A DNA stretch of 64,000 nucleotides from Cedecea colo (GTDB lineage: Bacteria; Pseudomonadota; Gammaproteobacteria; Enterobacterales; Enterobacteriaceae): contig NZ_SOYS01000006.1 in NCBI RefSeq assembly GCF_011808225.1, forward strand, positions 141,764 through 205,763, written 5' to 3'. Every line of letters begins with the position of its first letter. Positions within the stretch are counted from its first letter, which is position 1. Of the stretch, positions 37,637 to 47,615 are shown piece by piece. Under the pieces are notes generated by a model. That model did no database searches. It worked only from the letters and a program-made list of their open reading frames with translations, and was not told the DNA's origin. The position numbers were made by a program, and so were the translations under genes.

Positions 37637-38490
37637 CTAGTTCTGCTGGGGTTTCTGGCCAGCCGGACTGAGCTGGAACAGGGATACCGTTTTTAACAGC
37701 TCAAGGCCCTGAGCGTTCACTTTATGCGTCATCCGGGATAATTCTTCTACAAAAGAAGCGTTCTGCTGCGTCGTCAGATCCATTTCGTTAACGGCCGTGG
37801 CAATTTGCCCAACGCCGGTGCTCTGTTCTTCGAACGCCTGGGTAATTTCCTCCATGATTTTGCTGGCATGGGACAAAGAAGTCACGATATCCGTCATCGT
37901 CTTGTCGGCAGTTTCCATAAGTTTTGCGCCGTCATCGACGTATTTAACCGACTCATTAATCAACTGGCTTATCTCTTTCGCTGCGTCAGCGCTGCGCTTA
38001 GCCAGCTTGCGAACTCCGGCGGCGACAACGGCAAAACCCCGGTCCTGCTCGCCGGCTCGTGCGGCTGCCACCGCCGCATTCAGCGCCAGAATATTGGTCT
38101 GATTTGCAATCCCGTCGATAACGCTGTTGATCTCAGCGATTTGCATGGCGCTGAGCGACATCTTCTCCATGTTGGCGACTAGGTTATGCATCACCACAGC
38201 GCCGTTATTGGCAGTAGCCTGCGCCTGCCAGGCCAGTTTATTTGCCGACGTGCATTTTCAGCGTTGCTGGAAACGGTGGTTTTGATTTCTTCCATACTTG
38301 CAGCGGGTTGCTGGAGCGCGCTGGCCTGTTGATCGGTGCGGGATGCCAGATTTTCATTACCGCGATCGATTTCGCCGCGTTAGCGCTGATCGACTCTGAG
38401 GTAGTACGTACCGAAGAGCTCATGTTGCTCAGCAATATATTCATGCTCTGCAAGCATTCCATCATCGCGCCTATTTCGTTACGCGCAGAT
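37637..38490 (-). pseudogene. Methyl-accepting chemotaxis protein remnant (truncated, two frameshifts)
   Basis: Three consecutive frames on the minus strand together encode the cytoplasmic half of a chemoreceptor. NEIGAMMECLQSMNILLSNM and SESISANAA (HAMP end and first methylation helix) are in the first frame. LASRTDQQASALQQPAASME and SSNAENAR are in the second. From about 38,230, [20 protein letters not shown] leads into the signalling tip [20 protein letters not shown]. The ligand-binding and membrane parts are missing: the homology stops near 38,490, 25 bases before fliR. Conserved tip glutamates are replaced ([16 protein letters not shown]), which also indicates decay. It cannot make a receptor. 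Confidence 0.88.
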
Positions 38491-38515
38491 TATTAAAGAG
38501 AAAATAGATTAAATA

Positions 38516-39301
38516 TTATCCGCCCGAAAATAAAATAATGATGCGCGAAAGATGATTAAATATAGCCGTTAAAAGATTTTCAACAAAAGGGGCCAGGGTA
38601 TACATTTCCAGCATCAGCGCGCCCATACCCACCGTCAGCGTCAGCGGGAAGCCAATGACAAAAATAGAAAGCTGTGGCGTTAAGCGATTGAGCAACCCGA
38701 GCGTAAAGTTAATTGCCAGCAGCAGGGTAACAACAGGAAGTCCCAGCATGAGTCCACAGCGAAATATTAATCCCGCCATCCGCACCAGATAATAAAATCC
38801 TTCCGCATGCAGCGAAACACCACCGACTGGCAAGACTTCAAAGCTCTGGGCAAGAATGGTCAGCATCCACAAGTGCCCGTCGCAGGCTAAAAAAAGCAAG
38901 GTTGCCAGAAGGTTTATTATCCTGGCGATGATGGGCATATTTTGCCCACCGGAAGGATCGAAGAATGTTGCAAAGGAAAGCCCCATTTGCAGGCCGATAA
39001 TTTCCCCGGCGGTTCGTACCGTCACGAAGATAAGCTGTACCGTCAACCCCATCGCAGCCCCAATGATTAGCTGCTGTGCCGCCACTCCGAAGCCCTGCCA
39101 GGAAAAAATACTAATATGGCTGTCTGGCAAATTTTGTCCGATTAAAAAAGCGATGCACAGCGCCAGCGCTACTTTGGCCTTTTTGTTTAATTCTTTGCCG
39201 CTAAAAATGGGGGCGGTACTGAACAGAGCAAGGACTCTTAACGCTGGCCAAAACAGATGACTGATTTGAAAATAGAGGCTTTCAACGGACAGGGTGTACA
39301 T
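38516..39301 (-). CDS. fliR: Flagellar export gate protein FliR
   Basis: FliR is an integral membrane component of the flagellar type III export gate (FliP5Q4R1). The 261-residue product has several hydrophobic segments and the conserved RVLALFSTAPIFSGKELN near the N-terminus, the length and pattern of FliR. It starts 2 bases after the fliQ stop and is the last gene of fliLMNOPQR. No fused FlhB domain is present. The chemoreceptor remnant follows on the same strand. Confidence 0.95.
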   Translation of the reverse strand: MYTLSVESLYFQISHLFWPALRVLALFSTAPIFSGKELNKKAKVALALCIAFLIGQNLPDSHISIFSWQGFGVAAQQLIIGAAMGLTVQLIFVTVRTAGEIIGLQMGLSFATFFDPSGGQNMPIIARIINLLATLLFLACDGHLWMLTILAQSFEVLPVGGVSLHAEGFYYLVRMAGLIFRCGLMLGLPVVTLLLAINFTLGLLNRLTPQLSIFVIGFPLTLTVGMGALMLEMYTLAPFVENLLTAIFNHLSRIIILFSGG

Positions 39302-39303
39302 AG

Positions 39304-39573
39304 CTATCCGATTATATAAGGCAGGCTGTTAAACAACGATCGCATATAGTCGAGAAAAATACTGAGCATCCAGGGGCCGAGGATAATCACCACCAGAACG
39401 ATAGCCAGTATTTTAGGAATAAAGGAGAGCGTCATTTCGTTTATCTGCGTGGATGCCTGGAGAATACTAATGAGAAGCCCCGTGAAGAGCGCCACCATCA
39501 GCATGGGGGCCGCCACCATCAGGCCAACCTTCACCGCCTGAAATCCCAACGCCATTACGCTTTCTGGGGTCAT
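39304..39573 (-). CDS. fliQ: Flagellar export gate protein FliQ
   Basis: FliQ is an 89-residue export-gate protein with two membrane helices. It begins MTPESVMALGFQAVKVGLMV, typical of the family (TPE at the start). The second helix region TLSFIPKILAIVLVVIILGP is conserved. It lies 13 bases after fliP and 2 before fliR. The length equals that of E. coli FliQ. Confidence 0.96.
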   Translation of the reverse strand: MTPESVMALGFQAVKVGLMVAAPMLMVALFTGLLISILQASTQINEMTLSFIPKILAIVLVVIILGPWMLSIFLDYMRSLFNSLPYIIG

Positions 39574-39586
39574 TGTTTACCGGGCC

Positions 39587-40360
39587 TTAGCTAAAAAAGC
39601 TTTGGGCAAGCGAGCCCGTTAATAATTGCCAGCCGTCAACCAGCACAAACAGCATCAGCTTGAAGGGCAACGAAATGGTGGCCGGCGGCAACATCATCAT
39701 CCCCAGCGCCATTAATACGCTCGCCACCACCAGATCGATTATCAGGAACGGAATGAATACCGTAAAGCCTATCTGGAAGCCGGTTTTTAGTTCACTGGTA
39801 ACAAAGGCGGGCAGCAGGATGCGCATTGGCACATCGTCGGGGCTGGCAAAGTTATTGGTTTTCGCCAGCCGGGTGTAAAGCGCCAGATCCGCTTCCCGGG
39901 TTTGTTGCAGCATAAAGGTGCGCATGGGCCCGGCCGCCCTTTCCAGCGCGGTTTCCATGCTGATTTTATCTTCCGTTAACGGCTGCCACGCATCCTGATA
40001 AATCTGGTTAAAGACCGGCGACATAACGTAAAACGTAAGAAATAATGCCAGCCCCAGCAATACCTGATTAGGCGGCGTTGAAGGCGTACCCAGCGCATTG
40101 CGTAACAGGCCAAAGACGATGATTATGCGGGTGAAGCCGGTCATCATCAGCAAAACCGCGGGCAAAAAGGTTAACGAGGTGAGCAATACCAGGGTCTGAA
40201 CAGGTAACGACCAGCTCTCACCGTTGCCAGCATGGGTAATCAGCAGATCGCTGTTAGCGGCCCACGCGTGCTGTAAAGGCAGTAAAATGCCCGTGCCGGA
40301 CAGCACAAGCAGGAAAAAAATCCTCGGGCAGCGAAAGCAAGGACGCCGTGAAACGCTCAT
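39587..40360 (-). CDS. fliP: Flagellar export gate protein FliP
   Basis: FliP is the main component of the export gate pore. The 257-residue precursor has a cleavable signal peptide (hydrophobic [15 protein letters not shown], cleavage near AWA-A). Four membrane segments follow, with the family signature [20 protein letters not shown] and [15 protein letters not shown]. Its start overlaps the fliO stop by 4 bases (ATGA). A second, internal ATG exists but would remove the signal peptide. Confidence 0.96.
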   Translation of the reverse strand: MSVSRRPCFRCPRIFFLLVLSGTGILLPLQHAWAANSDLLITHAGNGESWSLPVQTLVLLTSLTFLPAVLLMMTGFTRIIIVFGLLRNALGTPSTPPNQVLLGLALFLTFYVMSPVFNQIYQDAWQPLTEDKISMETALERAAGPMRTFMLQQTREADLALYTRLAKTNNFASPDDVPMRILLPAFVTSELKTGFQIGFTVFIPFLIIDLVVASVLMALGMMMLPPATISLPFKLMLFVLVDGWQLLTGSLAQSFFS

Positions 40361-40767
40361 TGCCCTGACTCCGGTTTGCGTTTTTTTACCATATTGAGCA
40401 TTACGGCCTGAAAGTCCCCTACCAGCGGCGAGTGGGAAACGTCTTCCGCACCGCTTTGCTTATCAAAGGTAGCGAGGCAGGTAATGTTCGCCGGCGTTAC
40501 CCCCAGCAGCAGCCATTTATCATTGACTTCAACGATAACCACACGTTCGCGCTGCCCAAGGGATTGGCTGCATTTAACGGTCAACAACGCGGACGCTTTT
40601 CGATCTTGCCGCCGGTACCCCGCCCGACGGGTAATCCAGGCGATAGCGGCAATAAGCAGCAATACCAGGGCAAGCGCCCCTCCGACGTTAAATAACACCG
40701 AACCAGGCGTATCTGAGCCGACGGGTGAATACGAAGAGGGCGTGGTGGTTTTTGTCGCAGAGTTCAT
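40357..40767 (-). CDS. fliO: Flagellar assembly protein FliO
   Basis: FliO is a bitopic membrane chaperone that stabilises FliP assembly. The 136-residue product has one membrane helix ([20 protein letters not shown]) and a cytoplasmic domain with [20 protein letters not shown], the conserved FliO motif. Its ATG overlaps the fliN stop by one base, and its end overlaps fliP by 4 bases. It is poorly conserved in sequence, as usual for FliO, but position and topology are decisive. Confidence 0.92.
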   Translation of the reverse strand: MNSATKTTTPSSYSPVGSDTPGSVLFNVGGALALVLLLIAAIAWITRRAGYRRQDRKASALLTVKCSQSLGQRERVVIVEVNDKWLLLGVTPANITCLATFDKQSGAEDVSHSPLVGDFQAVMLNMVKKRKPESGQ

Positions 40768-41171
40768 TATTTGCTCAGACGGTACATACGCTCTGAAGGA
40801 GTAATAATGTCGGTAATGCGAATACCGAATTTATCGGAAACCACCACAACCTCCCCCTGCGCAATTAAATAGCCGTTAATCAGAACGTCCAGCGGCTCGC
40901 CCGCCAGGCCTTCCAGCGTCACCACCGAACCCTGACTTAAGCGCAGCAGCTCTTTGATGGTCATTTTGGTGCGCCCTAACTCCACCGTCATTTTGACCGG
41001 GATATCGAGGATCAGATCGAGATCCTGAGATAAATTTGCCGCCAGAGGTTCCTGGCCGCCAGACGGAGCCGCATTATTGTTTTCCACTGACTGCTGCTCG
41101 CTCATCGCATCGCCCCACAGATCTTCTATGGATTGGCTGCCAGCGTCAGATGAGGATGGGGTATCGCTCAC
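40767..41171 (-). CDS. fliN: Flagellar motor switch protein FliN
   Basis: FliN forms the lower C-ring with FliM and is bound by FliH and by CheY-P. The 134-residue product has the SpoA domain: LDIPVKMTVELGRTKMTIKE, then the LNGYLIAQGEVVVV region (here DVLINGYLIAQGEVV) and FGIRITDII. The first 50 residues are a variable acidic linker. It starts 6 bases after fliM. The length is close to E. coli FliN (137). Confidence 0.96.
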   Translation of the reverse strand: MSDTPSSSDAGSQSIEDLWGDAMSEQQSVENNNAAPSGGQEPLAANLSQDLDLILDIPVKMTVELGRTKMTIKELLRLSQGSVVTLEGLAGEPLDVLINGYLIAQGEVVVVSDKFGIRITDIITPSERMYRLSK

Positions 41172-41177
41172 AGGAAA

Positions 41178-42185
41178 CTACTCCTTTTTAAAAGAGGCTA
41201 AAGAAGGATTCTTCATATGCTCAACCTTCAAAGCATACTGATTGTTAACACAACCATATTTACCAGACAGTACGGGTACGCCATCAATAAAGGCCACCAG
41301 ACTTTCTGGCTTATCGATCGGGATAATGTCGCCTTTTTTAAGCTGCATTACCTGCAACAAACGAGTATCGATCTCGACAAAGTTTGCCATCAGCTCAATT
41401 TCGGTATCCTGCACCTGTGTGGCCAGCGTATTACGCCACTGTTCATCCTCCTGTTTGGAGTTTTCCATTAGCGGACTGGTTAGCAACTCGCGTAACGGCT
41501 CAATAATGCTAAATGGAATGCAGATATCAAAATGCCCAACGTGAGCACCTATTTCTACCGAGAAAGGCGTGGTGACCACGATATCGTTTGGCGACGAGGT
41601 AATATTAGTAAACTTGACCTGTACTTCAGAGCGGACGTATTCCGTTTTCAGCTTGAATACTGAACTCCATCCATAGTCATAGGCTTCCAGCGCCATCGAC
41701 AGTATTTTTTCGATAATTCGCTGTTCGGTTGGCGTAAATTCACGCCCGTCCACTTTAGTAGGGAAACGGCCATCGCCGCCAAACAGGCTATCTACCGTCA
41801 TAAATACCAGGTTCGGCGAGAACACAAATAGTGCCGTACCGCGCAGCGGATTCATATGGACCAGGTTTAAATTCGTCGGCACGGATAAATTACGGGCAAA
41901 ATCATGGTAAGGCTGAATTTTAATCGCACCTACGGTGATATCCGGGCTGCGTCGTAACAGATTAAATAGCCCAATACGAAACTGGCGTGCAAAGCGTTCA
42001 TTGATAATCTCAAGCGACTGTAAACGCTCGCGAACCACACGACGTTGCGTATTGGGATTATAGGGTTTAATCCCTTCATTCTGCTCCGGCTGCTGCGGGT
42101 TTTCGGCGAGGTTATCACTATCATCATCGCCTCCCCCATTCAGCAGGCGATCGATCTCCGCCTGAGAAAGTACGCTATCAGACAT
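41178..42185 (-). CDS. fliM: Flagellar motor switch protein FliM
   Basis: FliM is the C-ring protein that binds phosphorylated CheY and reverses rotation. The 335-residue protein has the N-terminal CheY-binding peptide MSDSVLSQAEIDRLLNGG, the middle CheC-like domain (MNPLRGTALFVFSPNLVFMT, VDSLFGGDGRFPT), and the C-terminal SpoA domain (LLQVMQLKKGDIIPI). It is 5 bases downstream of fliL and 6 upstream of fliN. E. coli FliM has 334 residues. Confidence 0.97.
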   Translation of the reverse strand: MSDSVLSQAEIDRLLNGGGDDDSDNLAENPQQPEQNEGIKPYNPNTQRRVVRERLQSLEIINERFARQFRIGLFNLLRRSPDITVGAIKIQPYHDFARNLSVPTNLNLVHMNPLRGTALFVFSPNLVFMTVDSLFGGDGRFPTKVDGREFTPTEQRIIEKILSMALEAYDYGWSSVFKLKTEYVRSEVQVKFTNITSSPNDIVVTTPFSVEIGAHVGHFDICIPFSIIEPLRELLTSPLMENSKQEDEQWRNTLATQVQDTEIELMANFVEIDTRLLQVMQLKKGDIIPIDKPESLVAFIDGVPVLSGKYGCVNNQYALKVEHMKNPSLASFKKE

Positions 42186-42190
42186 AGAAT

Positions 42191-42700
42191 TTACCGTAAT
42201 ATAAATGCGTTAAATAATACGTCAGTAACATTCGCACTGTCGCTACCTACGAGTGGCTGACTGACTATGGTTTTAATTTCATTGATGAGCTGAAGCTTGC
42301 CTTCGCTGGTAGATAAATATTCAGAAGTTTGCTCTGAAAAAAGGATAAGCAAGCGGCTGCGAATTTCTGGCAAAAACTTCTCAACCAGCTCTTTTGAACG
42401 ATCATCTTTAACGCGTAGCGTCAGGCCAATATATAAAACGCGATCACTATTTTCGTTCCCTTCATCTGGCTTCAGGCTGACGGTAAACGTATCCATTGGA
42501 ATATAGGTAGGCGCAGATTCTTCGACAGGCTCAGATTCCGCTGTGGCAGCATTCGCCGCAGCTCCGCTTTTCATTTTATTTATTTCATAAAAAGTAAAAC
42601 CAGCAAAGCCGCAGGCACCGAGGACCAAAAGCAGGAGAAGCAAAATGATGATGGTGTTCTTTTTACCGGGCCTGGCGTCGTTTTTATTGTTTTTCGACAT
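42191..42700 (-). CDS. fliL: Flagellar basal-body-associated protein FliL
   Basis: FliL is a single-pass inner-membrane protein that surrounds the stator and supports motor torque. I chose the ATG at 42700 (MSKNNKNDARPGKKN), preceded by AAGG at a suitable distance, giving 169 residues; the open frame extends 19 codons further. The membrane helix is LLLLLLVLGACGFAGFTFYE. The periplasmic domain has YIPMDTFTVSLKP and ends in LFNAFILR. It is the first gene of fliLMNOPQR. The 135-base gap before it, after fliK, should hold a promoter. Confidence 0.94.
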   Translation of the reverse strand: MSKNNKNDARPGKKNTIIILLLLLLVLGACGFAGFTFYEINKMKSGAAANAATAESEPVEESAPTYIPMDTFTVSLKPDEGNENSDRVLYIGLTLRVKDDRSKELVEKFLPEIRSRLLILFSEQTSEYLSTSEGKLQLINEIKTIVSQPLVGSDSANVTDVLFNAFILR

Positions 42701-42835
42701 TATGTAAAAACCTTGTAAATGTATCGGACCTGTAATGAACGCCCTAGAATAGATCATTCTATTACACAGGGCCTTTGAGACAATTCAGTGAATAAGTGAA
42801 ATTAATGACGGCAAGCAGGCAATTAAATGTAACCG

Positions 42836-44089
42836 TCAAACAAAGGTATTTATTCCACTATTGTGGCGCATCTGCGCAGGACGAATAACCACGTCTCCTG
42901 TATCAGCCTGAGGAGTATCACGACCGGTATCGTCCTGCGCCCGCTGTTCGGACGCCAGCTCAGAATGCGCAGAACCGCTCCAGGACTCGGCGGAATCACT
43001 AGCTACGCGGCTCGCTTCAAGGTTGATACCCGACTCCGCAAGAGAGGTGCGCAGCTGCGGCATCGCCGCTTCGAGGGCTGCACGAACCTGGTGATTCTCG
43101 CTGACGAAATGTAAGCTCGCCTGGTCGCTTTTGAGGCGCAGATTAATTTTTAAGACGCCTAGCTCCGCCGGATTTAAGCGTATTTCTGCGTTATGAATAC
43201 CGTTGCGGGTAAACATCGCAATTTGCTGCCCCAAAGATTGTTGCCAGGCAACCGTTCCCATCTCCTGCGTTAAGACGGTCGCCGACGCTGCCGTCACGGG
43301 AACCGAGGCAGCATGCGAGGCCAGTAGTGAAGAACCAGATGGCGTATGTGGATGGGCAATGGTCGCAGAGGTGAAGGAAGGCTGGCCTTCGGCAGCGGAC
43401 GCCAGAGCGCCTTCGACCACAGGTTTAAAAAGACTGAGCATCTGCTCTGGCTTTTCAACCTGCACAGGAGCAGGCAGGCCAGGCGTCGATTGCGCTTCGT
43501 GGTTCACTTCTTTACCTGCCGGACCTGCAGGCGGATAGCTTTGCTTAGCCAGCGCTGCTGTGAGGGCTGCGTTGCCGCTGTCCGCCATGCCTTTACGGCT
43601 GGTTAGCATAGCCCGGTCAATATTTGCAGCTGCCGCTTCTCCTTCGGCATCAGCTGCGGTCGTTGCCGCCGCGATCATATTCATCTGCTGCGCAGTTCCT
43701 GCTACCGCACCCGCTGCGCCTGCATTTGCAGCATCCATCTGCATCACCAGAGTTTGCAGGTGTACAAGCTGCAACTCAGCAGATATCTCCGCCAGAACAG
43801 GAGCCCGATCGTCAGCCGTCTCCTGTGGCTTACCGTTTAACGTGCTGCCCGGCAGTTTATCAAGGGAATCGAAAGCGCTTCCCTGCGGTTCATGGCTGAC
43901 ATTAACCAGAGTTTCTGCCGCAGGCAGAGGAACCGATTGCTGCATATCTCCCTGAATCACAGGGAGCAACTGCTGCGTTTTCTGTTCAAGCGCGGCGGTG
44001 AAATCGTCGTCCTTCACGGTATCCGTGCTGCCTTGCGCGGTTGGTGTTGCTGGCTTAGCGTTCATTAAGGCCGTGATATTTACCATCAT
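42836..44089 (-). CDS. fliK: Flagellar hook-length control protein FliK
   Basis: FliK measures hook length and switches export specificity through FlhB. The 417-residue product has a long alanine-rich, variable N-terminal ruler region (to about residue 260) and the conserved C-terminal domain with LNPAELGVLKINLRLKSDQA and HQVRAALEAAMPQLRTSLAE. Its start overlaps the fliJ stop (ATGA at 44086-44089). A second ATG directly follows the first. It is the last gene of fliFGHIJK. Confidence 0.94.
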   Translation of the reverse strand: MMVNITALMNAKPATPTAQGSTDTVKDDDFTAALEQKTQQLLPVIQGDMQQSVPLPAAETLVNVSHEPQGSAFDSLDKLPGSTLNGKPQETADDRAPVLAEISAELQLVHLQTLVMQMDAANAGAAGAVAGTAQQMNMIAAATTAADAEGEAAAANIDRAMLTSRKGMADSGNAALTAALAKQSYPPAGPAGKEVNHEAQSTPGLPAPVQVEKPEQMLSLFKPVVEGALASAAEGQPSFTSATIAHPHTPSGSSLLASHAASVPVTAASATVLTQEMGTVAWQQSLGQQIAMFTRNGIHNAEIRLNPAELGVLKINLRLKSDQASLHFVSENHQVRAALEAAMPQLRTSLAESGINLEASRVASDSAESWSGSAHSELASEQRAQDDTGRDTPQADTGDVVIRPAQMRHNSGINTFV

Positions 44090-44535
44090 AAAGCTTTTTT
44101 CCCCAGGCAGGCGCGCTGCGCAAATTCATCCATTAATTTTTGCTCGTGTCGGCTTTCTTTTAACGTGCGCACTCTATCCGCGCGGCTTTTCAGCGTGTCG
44201 AAAGCGTTCAGGCGCTGTTTGTCGCGACACCAGGAAGACAGCGCCAGATCGACCGCCTGTTTACAGGCGGTGACGTGCCCTGCGTGCTGGCGAGCCACCT
44301 TACCAAGAGAGTCAATAAACGACTGCTGGCTTACCCAATTCACCACCGATACCCCTCGATCCACCATGTTCAACTGCAAATTCTGCTGATACTCCAGCTC
44401 GTACGCTTCCAGTTGCTCAAGCTGGATAACGGCACGCGTATAGTCCTGCTGCACCTTTCCCAGGCGAGCGGTGCTCGTCTCAAGCTGCTGCTGTGCAAGA
44501 TCGCGCAGCGTATCCATTGGGCTAGTGATTACCAT
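44086..44535 (-). CDS. fliJ: Flagellar export protein FliJ
   Basis: FliJ is a coiled-coil stalk protein inserted into the FliI hexamer, where it helps energise export. The 149-residue product is almost wholly helical, with heptads in LAQQQLETSTARLGKVQQDY and in the C-terminal half. The length is close to E. coli FliJ (147). It lies 14 bases after fliI and overlaps fliK by 4 bases. There is little residue conservation in this family, so the call rests on coiled-coil character, length and position. Confidence 0.93.
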   Translation of the reverse strand: MVITSPMDTLRDLAQQQLETSTARLGKVQQDYTRAVIQLEQLEAYELEYQQNLQLNMVDRGVSVVNWVSQQSFIDSLGKVARQHAGHVTACKQAVDLALSSWCRDKQRLNAFDTLKSRADRVRTLKESRHEQKLMDEFAQRACLGKKAL

Positions 44536-44549
44536 GCGTTACGGTCCCG

Positions 44550-45926
44550 TTAAGTTTTTGCAGACTCAGAAAAAATCTTATTCAGCAGCGCCTGGGAGGC
44601 TTCATAGCTGCAATTCTCGTCGATGGACTGCTGAAGGAAAGCTTCAAGCCGGGGATAAAGGCCGATCGCTTTATCCAGCAGAGGATCGCTTCCTGCCGCA
44701 TAGGCCCCGACGCTGATAAGATCGCGGTTACGCTGATAAGAGGACAGCAGCTGCTTAAAGGTCTGCACCTTTCCGTAGTGCGCTTTGTCGATAAGCTCGG
44801 TCATCGCACGGCTTATCGATGCTTCAATATCAATCGCCGGATAATGCCCGGACTCCGCCAGGCGACGCGATAACACGATATGGCCGTCAAGAATCGCTCG
44901 CGCCGAATCGGCAATAGGATCTTGCTGATCGTCGCCTTCCGTCAGAACGGTATAAAAAGCAGTTATCGAACCACCGCCCTTCACCCCGTTTCCGGCGCGT
45001 TCTACCAGCGCAGGTAATTTCGCAAACACCGAAGGCGGATAGCCTTTGGTTGCCGGAGGCTCACCGATGGCCAGCGCGATTTCACGCTGTGCCATGGCGT
45101 AACGGGTCAGTGAATCCATAATCAACAGCACGTTCATGCCGCGTTCACGAAAATCTTCGGCGATACGGGTGGCATAGACCGCGCCTTGCATGCGCAGTAT
45201 CGGTGAAACGTCTGCCGGGGCGGCAATCACTACGGAGCGGCGTAGCCCATCTTTACCGAGAATATTTTCGATAAAGTCTTTCACTTCGCGCCCGCGTTCG
45301 CCGATAAGCCCCACCACAATCACATCCGCCCTGGTGTAGCGGGCCATCATGCCCAGCAGCACGCTTTTGCCTACCCCGGAACCGGCAAACAATCCCATAC
45401 GCTGGCCGCGCCCCACGGTCAGCAAGCCGTTGATTGCGCGCACGCCAACGTCGAGAACGTTCTTGATCGGATCGCGCAACAGAGGGTTTAAAGGTGCGGT
45501 AAACAGTGTGTCCTGCTGTCGGCGACAAGGGGCAGGTAAACCGTCCAGCGGACGGGCGCTGGCATCCAGCACCCGTCCCAGCAACGCAGGCCCCAGCGGC
45601 AACTGTTTGCCCTGGGCCAGGCCGGGACCGCTGTCAAAAGCGTAAACGCGCGCGCCGGGTAAAACACCGTCAACGTTTTCAAGCGGCATCAGATAGAGGA
45701 TCTGACCATTAAACCCCACCACTTCGCTTTCGATTTTTGCGATGCCGTTACCGGTGTCGCGCTCCACAATGCACAGCGTGCCGATAGGTAACTTAAGGCC
45801 AACCGCCTCCATTACCAGGCCCGTGGCGCGCGTCAACTTTCCGTAATGGCGAAAAGGCGGAAGCCCCGCAATCTTCTGCTCCCGGCTTTCAATGGCGTCC
45901 AGCCAGTTTTTCAGGCGCGCGGTCAT
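44550..45926 (-). CDS. fliI: Flagellum-specific ATPase FliI
   Basis: FliI is the hexameric export ATPase, related to the F1 beta subunit. I chose the ATG at 45926 ([16 protein letters not shown]), which overlaps the fliH stop as ATGA; this gives 458 residues (E. coli 457). Walker A AGSGVGKS is at residues 181-188, Walker B region [20 protein letters not shown], and the export-ATPase signature [18 protein letters not shown] follows. A 14-residue upstream extension in the frame is not supported. Confidence 0.97.
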   Translation of the reverse strand: MTARLKNWLDAIESREQKIAGLPPFRHYGKLTRATGLVMEAVGLKLPIGTLCIVERDTGNGIAKIESEVVGFNGQILYLMPLENVDGVLPGARVYAFDSGPGLAQGKQLPLGPALLGRVLDASARPLDGLPAPCRRQQDTLFTAPLNPLLRDPIKNVLDVGVRAINGLLTVGRGQRMGLFAGSGVGKSVLLGMMARYTRADVIVVGLIGERGREVKDFIENILGKDGLRRSVVIAAPADVSPILRMQGAVYATRIAEDFRERGMNVLLIMDSLTRYAMAQREIALAIGEPPATKGYPPSVFAKLPALVERAGNGVKGGGSITAFYTVLTEGDDQQDPIADSARAILDGHIVLSRRLAESGHYPAIDIEASISRAMTELIDKAHYGKVQTFKQLLSSYQRNRDLISVGAYAAGSDPLLDKAIGLYPRLEAFLQQSIDENCSYEASQALLNKIFSESAKT

Positions 45927-46636
45927 GAGCTGAAATCTTCCCGGCTCAGGCGACAAAGTTCTTCCCAACGGGTGCTCAGGGTCGCGTCAATTTCGCCCTC
46001 GGAGGAAGTAATACGGCAGCCGCCCGGCAGAATATCCACGTCAACAAGCAGTTCCCATCCCAGCGAGGTAAGCGTGGGGCTGAGCCGCTCGGCGACCACG
46101 GCCATATCCTCTGCGCTCACCCGCAGCTGGATATCACCCGCCAGCAGCGTATCTTCCCTGAGGAGCTGTTTAAGCTTCTCGATCAGGATAGTGTTGTCAT
46201 AAACGATGTTTTTCCCGACGATTGAGCGCGCGGCCGTTAGCGAAAGCTGCACCAGGCGCGACGGGATCACGCTATCGAGGTTATCCAGCGCGTCCTTAAA
46301 CGCTTCGAACAGGTGGGCAATCTGCGCAGCGGTTTCATCCTGTAGGGCTTTAGCCTGCGCCAGTCCCTGTTCGATCCCCTCTTTTTTACCGAGCTGCAGT
46401 CCGTCCTGATAACCCTGCCGTTTGCCTTCTTCCAGACCTCGCGCCTGGCCCTGAGCAAAACCTTTTTGCTCATTCTGCTGACGGATGCGTGAAAGCTCAG
46501 CCTGTAGCAGCTCGTCAGACTGATAGTTTTCGGGGACCGCCTCTGGCTCAGAAAACGTATGTCCCGTGCGGCTACCAAAGTCAGCCAGCAGATCTTCCGG
46601 CTGCCAGCGGCGCCATGCCATAGCGTTATCAGACAT
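45923..46636 (-). CDS. fliH: Flagellar assembly protein FliH
   Basis: FliH binds FliI as a dimer, regulates its ATPase and tethers it to the C-ring through FliN. I chose the ATG at 46636 ([16 protein letters not shown]), whose tryptophan-rich N-terminus is the part that docks on FliN and FlhA. This gives 237 residues. The middle has glycine-spaced repeats typical of FliH ([20 protein letters not shown]). It overlaps fliG by 8 bases and fliI by 4 bases. Confidence 0.95.
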   Translation of the reverse strand: MSDNAMAWRRWQPEDLLADFGSRTGHTFSEPEAVPENYQSDELLQAELSRIRQQNEQKGFAQGQARGLEEGKRQGYQDGLQLGKKEGIEQGLAQAKALQDETAAQIAHLFEAFKDALDNLDSVIPSRLVQLSLTAARSIVGKNIVYDNTILIEKLKQLLREDTLLAGDIQLRVSAEDMAVVAERLSPTLTSLGWELLVDVDILPGGCRITSSEGEIDATLSTRWEELCRLSREDFSS

Positions 46637-47615
46637 AGACGTCCTCCCCGCCACCAAGCACCACTTCGCCGCTCTCGGCTAAGCGGCGCACCACCAGCAG
46701 AATATTCTTCTGCTCGGCCTCCACCTGCGACATACGCACCGGGCCGCGAGAGTTGAGATCTTCCACCATGATATCCGCCTGACGCCTGGACATATTGCGG
46801 AAGAACTTATCGCGCAGCGGCTGTTCAGCCCCTTTAAGCGCAACGATCAGCGCCTCGTTATCGATCTCCTGCAGAATACGCTGGATGCTGCGATCTTCTA
46901 GCGCAATCAGATTTTCAAACAGGAACATCTCATCAATGATTTTCTGCGCCAGCTCATGGTCAAATTCGCGCACCGCTGCAATAGCCGCATCTTCCTGCTG
47001 AGATTTCATCAGGTTGAGAATTTCAGCCGCAGGACGCACGCCTCCCATTTTGCTGCGTTTGAGATTTTGTCCGTGCAGCAGGTTGTTGAGCACTTCGATC
47101 AGCTCGTGAAGCGCCGCTGGCTGTACGCCGCCGAAGGTAGCAATACGCAGCATGATGTCGTTACGCTCGCGATCGTCGAATCTCGCCAGCACGTCGGCCG
47201 CCTGGCTGCGCTTCAGATGCACAAGTATGGTGGCGATAATCTGCGGGTGCTCATCGCGAATCAGGTCATATACCGTTACCGGTTCCATGAAGTTAAGCGT
47301 TTCGATGCCGTTGTTGCCGTCCTGGGTTTCCAGCAGATCTTCCAGCAGGCTTGATGCCCGCTCTTCACCCAGCGCTTTCACCAGTACGCTACGCAGATAT
47401 TCATTGGTATCGATGTTGAGCGTCGCGACTTCGCTGGAATCCCTCTGAAATTCTTTCAGCACATGGGAAAGCTGATCGTGAGTAAATGCGCTCATGCTGA
47501 CCATCGCCGAGCTAATCCGGGTTACCTCCTGGGTAGACAGGTGCTTAAACACCTCAGCCGCCCGCTCATCGCCGAGCGTCAGCATGACGATGGCACTTTT
47601 CTCTGCGGCATTCAT
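46629..47615 (-). CDS. fliG: Flagellar motor switch protein FliG
   Basis: FliG sits on the MS ring and interacts with MotA through charged residues in its C-terminal domain. I chose the ATG at 47615 ([20 protein letters not shown]), which overlaps the fliF stop (ATGA); this gives 328 residues (E. coli 331). The [13 protein letters not shown] motif and the torque helix [39 protein letters not shown], with its alternating charges, are present. The C-terminal EDVYV is conserved. Confidence 0.97.
   Translation of the reverse strand: MNAAEKSAIVMLTLGDERAAEVFKHLSTQEVTRISSAMVSMSAFTHDQLSHVLKEFQRDSSEVATLNIDTNEYLRSVLVKALGEERASSLLEDLLETQDGNNGIETLNFMEPVTVYDLIRDEHPQIIATILVHLKRSQAADVLARFDDRERNDIMLRIATFGGVQPAALHELIEVLNNLLHGQNLKRSKMGGVRPAAEILNLMKSQQEDAAIAAVREFDHELAQKIIDEMFLFENLIALEDRSIQRILQEIDNEALIVALKGAEQPLRDKFFRNMSRRQADIMVEDLNSRGPVRMSQVEAEQKNILLVVRRLAESGEVVLGGGEDVYV

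Noticed and set aside
37637-38197. The 186-codon chemoreceptor C-terminus as an intact cytoplasmic receptor
   Set aside because: The homology continues upstream in two other frames, so this is the last piece of a broken gene. It also lacks conserved tip glutamates.
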